8,813 bases of DNA, taken from the NCBI GenBank assembly GCA_003489085.1, contig DNJM01000034.1, positions 1-8,813 on the forward strand. Reading direction: 5' to 3'. Shown here piece after piece: positions 7,088 through 8,813 of this stretch. Positions within the stretch are counted from its first letter, which is position 1, and every line of letters begins with the position of its first letter. The DNA comes from Lachnospiraceae bacterium (GTDB lineage: Bacteria > Bacillota > Clostridia > Lachnospirales > Lachnospiraceae). The notes beneath the pieces were generated by a model. It saw only the letters and a list, made by a program, of their open reading frames with translations. It searched no databases and was not told where the DNA came from. The translations under genes were made by a program, and so were the position numbers.

Positions 7088-7104
7088 TTTCATGCTGCAT
7101 GAAA
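7088..7104. promoter_or_regulatory. 17-bp palindrome between promoter and start codon (operator or RNA hairpin)
   Basis: TTTCATGC-T-GCATGAAA has perfect 8-base arms. It lies just downstream of the predicted transcription start and its right arm touches the Shine-Dalgarno AAAGGGGAG (7102-7110). As DNA it is an operator-like site; as RNA it could form a 7-bp stem with a CTG loop beside the ribosome site. Confidence 0.55.
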
Positions 7105-7118
7105 GGGGAGATATAGGT

Positions 7119-8045
7119 ATGCCAAAAGTATCAAAAGGCATGTTGAAATTATATATGAAGCTGTGTACAAGGCAGATGGAGAGTCACGATAAAAAGCAAA
7201 GGAAAATTACGCGTACCAATGAAGCAATACGAATTCAAAGGAATATTTCATATAGAGGCGATGGAGAAAATGGTCATGTTCTGGATATTTTTTATCCGGA
7301 ACAGGAACCTGCAGAAAAACTTATGATTATTAATATTCATGGAGGCAGGTTATTTTCCGGATCAAAGGAAAGAAATGAAGAGTTTAATCTTTGCCTGGCG
7401 GAGCGCGGAGCACAGGTCATCAGTCTGAACTACAGGCTGGTTCCGGACGTTGGTTTCCTGGATCAGATTGAGGATATCCTGCATGCATTCCAATGGATCT
7501 ATGAACAACGGAAGGAACTGGGATATGATCCGGACAGAGTCTGCTTAACGGGAGATTCTGCAGGGGCATTGCTTGCTTTTTATGCAGCGGCAATCAACCT
7601 GAAAGAAGAGATGCAGAAGATATTTATGATAAAGGGGAGCCAGCTTCAGATTCGGGCACTGGGATTGATTTCCGGGATGTTTTACCTGAATAAAAAGGAT
7701 GTGATCGGAAGGATGCATCCGCTTTTATTCCGTGGAAATTATCGGGAAGCAGCATATCTTCCTTACATAAATCCCCGGCGTATGATTACTTCCTGCAATT
7801 TGCCGCCATGCTTTTTAGTGACCAGCGAGGAAGATATATTAAAGGACTATACACTGGAATTCAATGCTGCACTGGAACGGCATCGCTGCAGCCATCAGAT
7901 GCATTGCTTTGCAAAGGGGACAGAGAATGAATTGGTTCATGCATTCTGCGTCGTACATCCTGAATGGAAGGAAAGCAGGCAGACGCTGGATGAGATGCTG
8001 GAGTATTTCAGACGCTGCTGCAGCGGTATGGAAGGAAACTTTTAG
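7119..8045 (+). CDS. Alpha/beta hydrolase (esterase/lipase, HSL-like)
   Basis: A 308-aa serine hydrolase of the alpha/beta-hydrolase-3 type, which usually cleaves short-chain carboxylic esters. Seen: oxyanion-hole HGG (74-76, in INIHGGRLFSG), NYRLVP (104-109), the nucleophile elbow GDSAG (145-149, Ser147), a likely acid in SEEDILKDY (Asp239) and the catalytic histidine in ELVHAFCV (His274). The triad is complete. I prefer ATG 7119 because AAAGGGGAG ends 8 nt before it; the in-frame ATG at 7092 lacks a ribosome site, is about 10 nt from the predicted transcription start and lies inside the palindrome. No signal peptide is evident, so cytoplasmic. The substrate is unknown. It begins a plus-strand run with the SOD-like gene 51 nt later. 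Confidence 0.85.
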   Translation: MPKVSKGMLKLYMKLCTRQMESHDKKQRKITRTNEAIRIQRNISYRGDGENGHVLDIFYPEQEPAEKLMIINIHGGRLFSGSKERNEEFNLCLAERGAQVISLNYRLVPDVGFLDQIEDILHAFQWIYEQRKELGYDPDRVCLTGDSAGALLAFYAAAINLKEEMQKIFMIKGSQLQIRALGLISGMFYLNKKDVIGRMHPLLFRGNYREAAYLPYINPRRMITSCNLPPCFLVTSEEDILKDYTLEFNAALERHRCSHQMHCFAKGTENELVHAFCVVHPEWKESRQTLDEMLEYFRRCCSGMEGNF

Positions 8046-8083
8046 CAGCTCGTTTCATAGAATGATAGAAATACGCAGAATGT

Positions 8084-8089
8084 AAAGGA
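8084..8089 (+). promoter_or_regulatory. Ribosome binding site deciding a GTG start
   Basis: AAAGGA lies 7 nt before GTG 8097. The next in-frame ATG (8118) has no comparable site, and the nearer ATG at 8092 is out of frame. Confidence 0.55.
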
Positions 8090-8096
8090 AAATGCA

Positions 8097-8585
8097 GTGC
8101 AGTCAATTATCAATGGAATGCCAGATGCTTACGCAAAGATAAAAGGATCGTCAATGTACCCGGAGATTCATGGAACCATATATTTTTATGGTGTTTATGA
8201 GGGAACTGTGATCACTGTAGAAATGTATGGAATTCCCTCCCGGTTGGAGAAAGAGACGGGAGGATTTTTCGGATTCCATATACATGAAGGAGGATCCTGC
8301 AGCGGAACACCGGCCGAGCCATTTCAAAATGCAGGAACACATTATAATCCGGAAAATACGAAACATCCTGCCCATGCAGGAGACTTACCGCCTGTTTTGA
8401 GCAATCAGGGGAACGTCTGGATGGCTGTTTATACCGGCCGCTTTTATCCGGAGGATGTGGTGGGCAGAAGTGTGATCCTGCATGGTGGAGCCGATGATTT
8501 CAGGACCCAGCCTTCCGGTAATGCAGGACCCATGATTGCCTGTGGGGAGATCCGATTTTGGGAGAAAGAAGGAAAGCAGCGATGA
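8097..8585 (+). CDS. Cu/Zn superoxide dismutase-like protein, no signal peptide
   Basis: A 162-aa SODC-family beta-barrel protein. Its ligands can be matched to classical Cu/Zn SOD: H61, H63, H82 and H129 for copper; H82, H90, H93 and D96 for zinc; and C68 with C149 for the conserved disulfide. Motifs are GFHIHEGGSCSG (59-70), AGTHYNP (79-85), HPAHAGDLPP (90-99) and ILHGGADDF (127-135). The C-terminal motif reads GNAGPMIACGEI, so the active-site arginine (Arg143 in human SOD1) is replaced by Met146, and the zinc loop is short. There is no signal peptide, whereas most bacterial SodC are exported. Start is a GTG with AAAGGA 7 nt upstream; an internal ATG at residue 8 is possible. It overlaps the next gene by ATGA. 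Real dismutase activity is uncertain. Confidence 0.82.
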   Translation: MQSIINGMPDAYAKIKGSSMYPEIHGTIYFYGVYEGTVITVEMYGIPSRLEKETGGFFGFHIHEGGSCSGTPAEPFQNAGTHYNPENTKHPAHAGDLPPVLSNQGNVWMAVYTGRFYPEDVVGRSVILHGGADDFRTQPSGNAGPMIACGEIRFWEKEGKQR

Positions 8586-8731
8586 AAGAAGTGCTGAACT
8601 ATGTTAAGCCAGAATTGCTGATTGGAACGGTCGTTCTCTATTTTTTGGGCGCTGCGCTAAAAAAATTGCAGAAGATATCAGAGTTTTCCGTAATTATGGA
8701 AGTGAACGGCGCTATTACAATAAAGTTGTAG
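8582..8731 (+). CDS. Holin-like small membrane protein, C-terminus replaced (disrupted)
   Basis: A reading frame of 49 codons starting ATGA-overlapped with the SOD-like stop, with AAGGA (8569-8573) 8 nt upstream. Residues 1-28 (MKEVLNYVKPELLIG, then a hydrophobic helix VVLYFLGAALKK) resemble the N-terminus of phage-type holins of the Hol44 kind seen in Clostridia: a short head and first transmembrane helix. After the lysine pair the resemblance ends, because the following DNA encodes a sugar aminotransferase in another frame, and this frame runs to a stop at 8729-8731 as a meaningless tail (LQKISEFSVIMEV). A normal holin would continue with further membrane helices. The family call rests on memory of the motif. 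Confidence 0.5.
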   Translation: MKEVLNYVKPELLIGTVVLYFLGAALKKLQKISEFSVIMEVNGAITIKL

Positions 8732-8813
8732 GAACAAACTCCAGATTGGATGAAATGCAGGCGGGTATTCTTCGCGTAAAATTAAAGCATTTAAAAGAAT
8801 TAGAAGAGGAAAG
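8659..8813 (+). pseudogene. Fragment of a DegT/DnrJ/EryC1-type sugar aminotransferase, joined out of frame
   Basis: From the run of seven A (8659-8665) to the window end, frame 1 encodes KKIAEDIRVFRNYGSER, then RYYNKVVGTNSRLDEMQA and GILRVKLKHLKELEEE. This is the central block that follows the PLP-lysine in nucleotide-sugar aminotransferases of the DegT/DnrJ/EryC1/StrS fold (FdtB-like), enzymes that make amino-sugars for surface polysaccharides. No start codon, N-terminal half or PLP-lysine motif is present: upstream in this frame there is a stop at 8605-8607. The codons are more A/T-rich than in the neighbouring genes. It may be a real broken gene or foreign sequence added at a contig end. 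The downstream part lies beyond the window. Confidence 0.75.

Noticed and set aside
7864..8085. 73-codon plus-strand frame
   Set aside because: Shifted-frame shadow of the hydrolase 3' end with no ribosome site.
1..8813. CRISPR array, tRNA, rRNA, insertion sequence or transposase
   Set aside because: I read for spaced direct repeats, cloverleaf segments and transposase motifs and found none.

Overview
The window looks like chromosomal DNA of a low-to-mid GC Clostridia, most likely a gut Lachnospiraceae. The reasons are a gram-positive PolC-type replicative polymerase, strong AGGAGG-type ribosome sites, ferredoxin-dependent (anaerobic) 2-oxoacid metabolism and a single-domain cold-shock protein. 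The family placement is inference from protein style; no database was searched.

Layout. Positions 1-1449 hold the C-terminal third of polC, cut by the window edge exactly at its catalytic DID motif. After a gap with two small hairpins and an extended -10 promoter comes a tight plus-strand operon (1609-6485). It encodes a phenylacetate-CoA ligase-type enzyme (PaaK), indolepyruvate:ferredoxin oxidoreductase alpha and beta (IorA, IorB), a tandem-ACT protein and a creatininase-family amidohydrolase. A GC-rich hairpin at 6505-6538 separates it from a convergent cold-shock gene (6628-6828, minus) and reads better as that gene's terminator. The 6829-7118 region carries divergent promoters and several palindromes. 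It is followed by a plus-strand run of an alpha/beta hydrolase, a Cu/Zn superoxide dismutase-like protein and the start of a holin-like membrane protein.

How the genes work together. IorAB oxidatively decarboxylates aryl pyruvates (from transaminated Phe, Tyr, Trp) to aryl-acetyl-CoA, giving reduced ferredoxin. The PaaK-type ligase interconverts aryl-acetyl-CoA and the free arylacetate. The ACT protein is a likely amino-acid sensor for the module. The creatininase-family enzyme is the unexplained member.

The last ~155 bases are odd. The holin-like reading frame stops resembling a holin at a run of seven A, and a different frame then encodes the middle of a DegT/DnrJ/EryC1-type sugar aminotransferase. 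This is either a rearrangement or an assembly chimera. Apart from that junction, the most interesting points are the creatininase gene in the aryl-acid operon, the SOD-like protein that keeps its metal ligands but lacks the usual active-site arginine, and a strong palindrome between promoter and start codon of the hydrolase gene.
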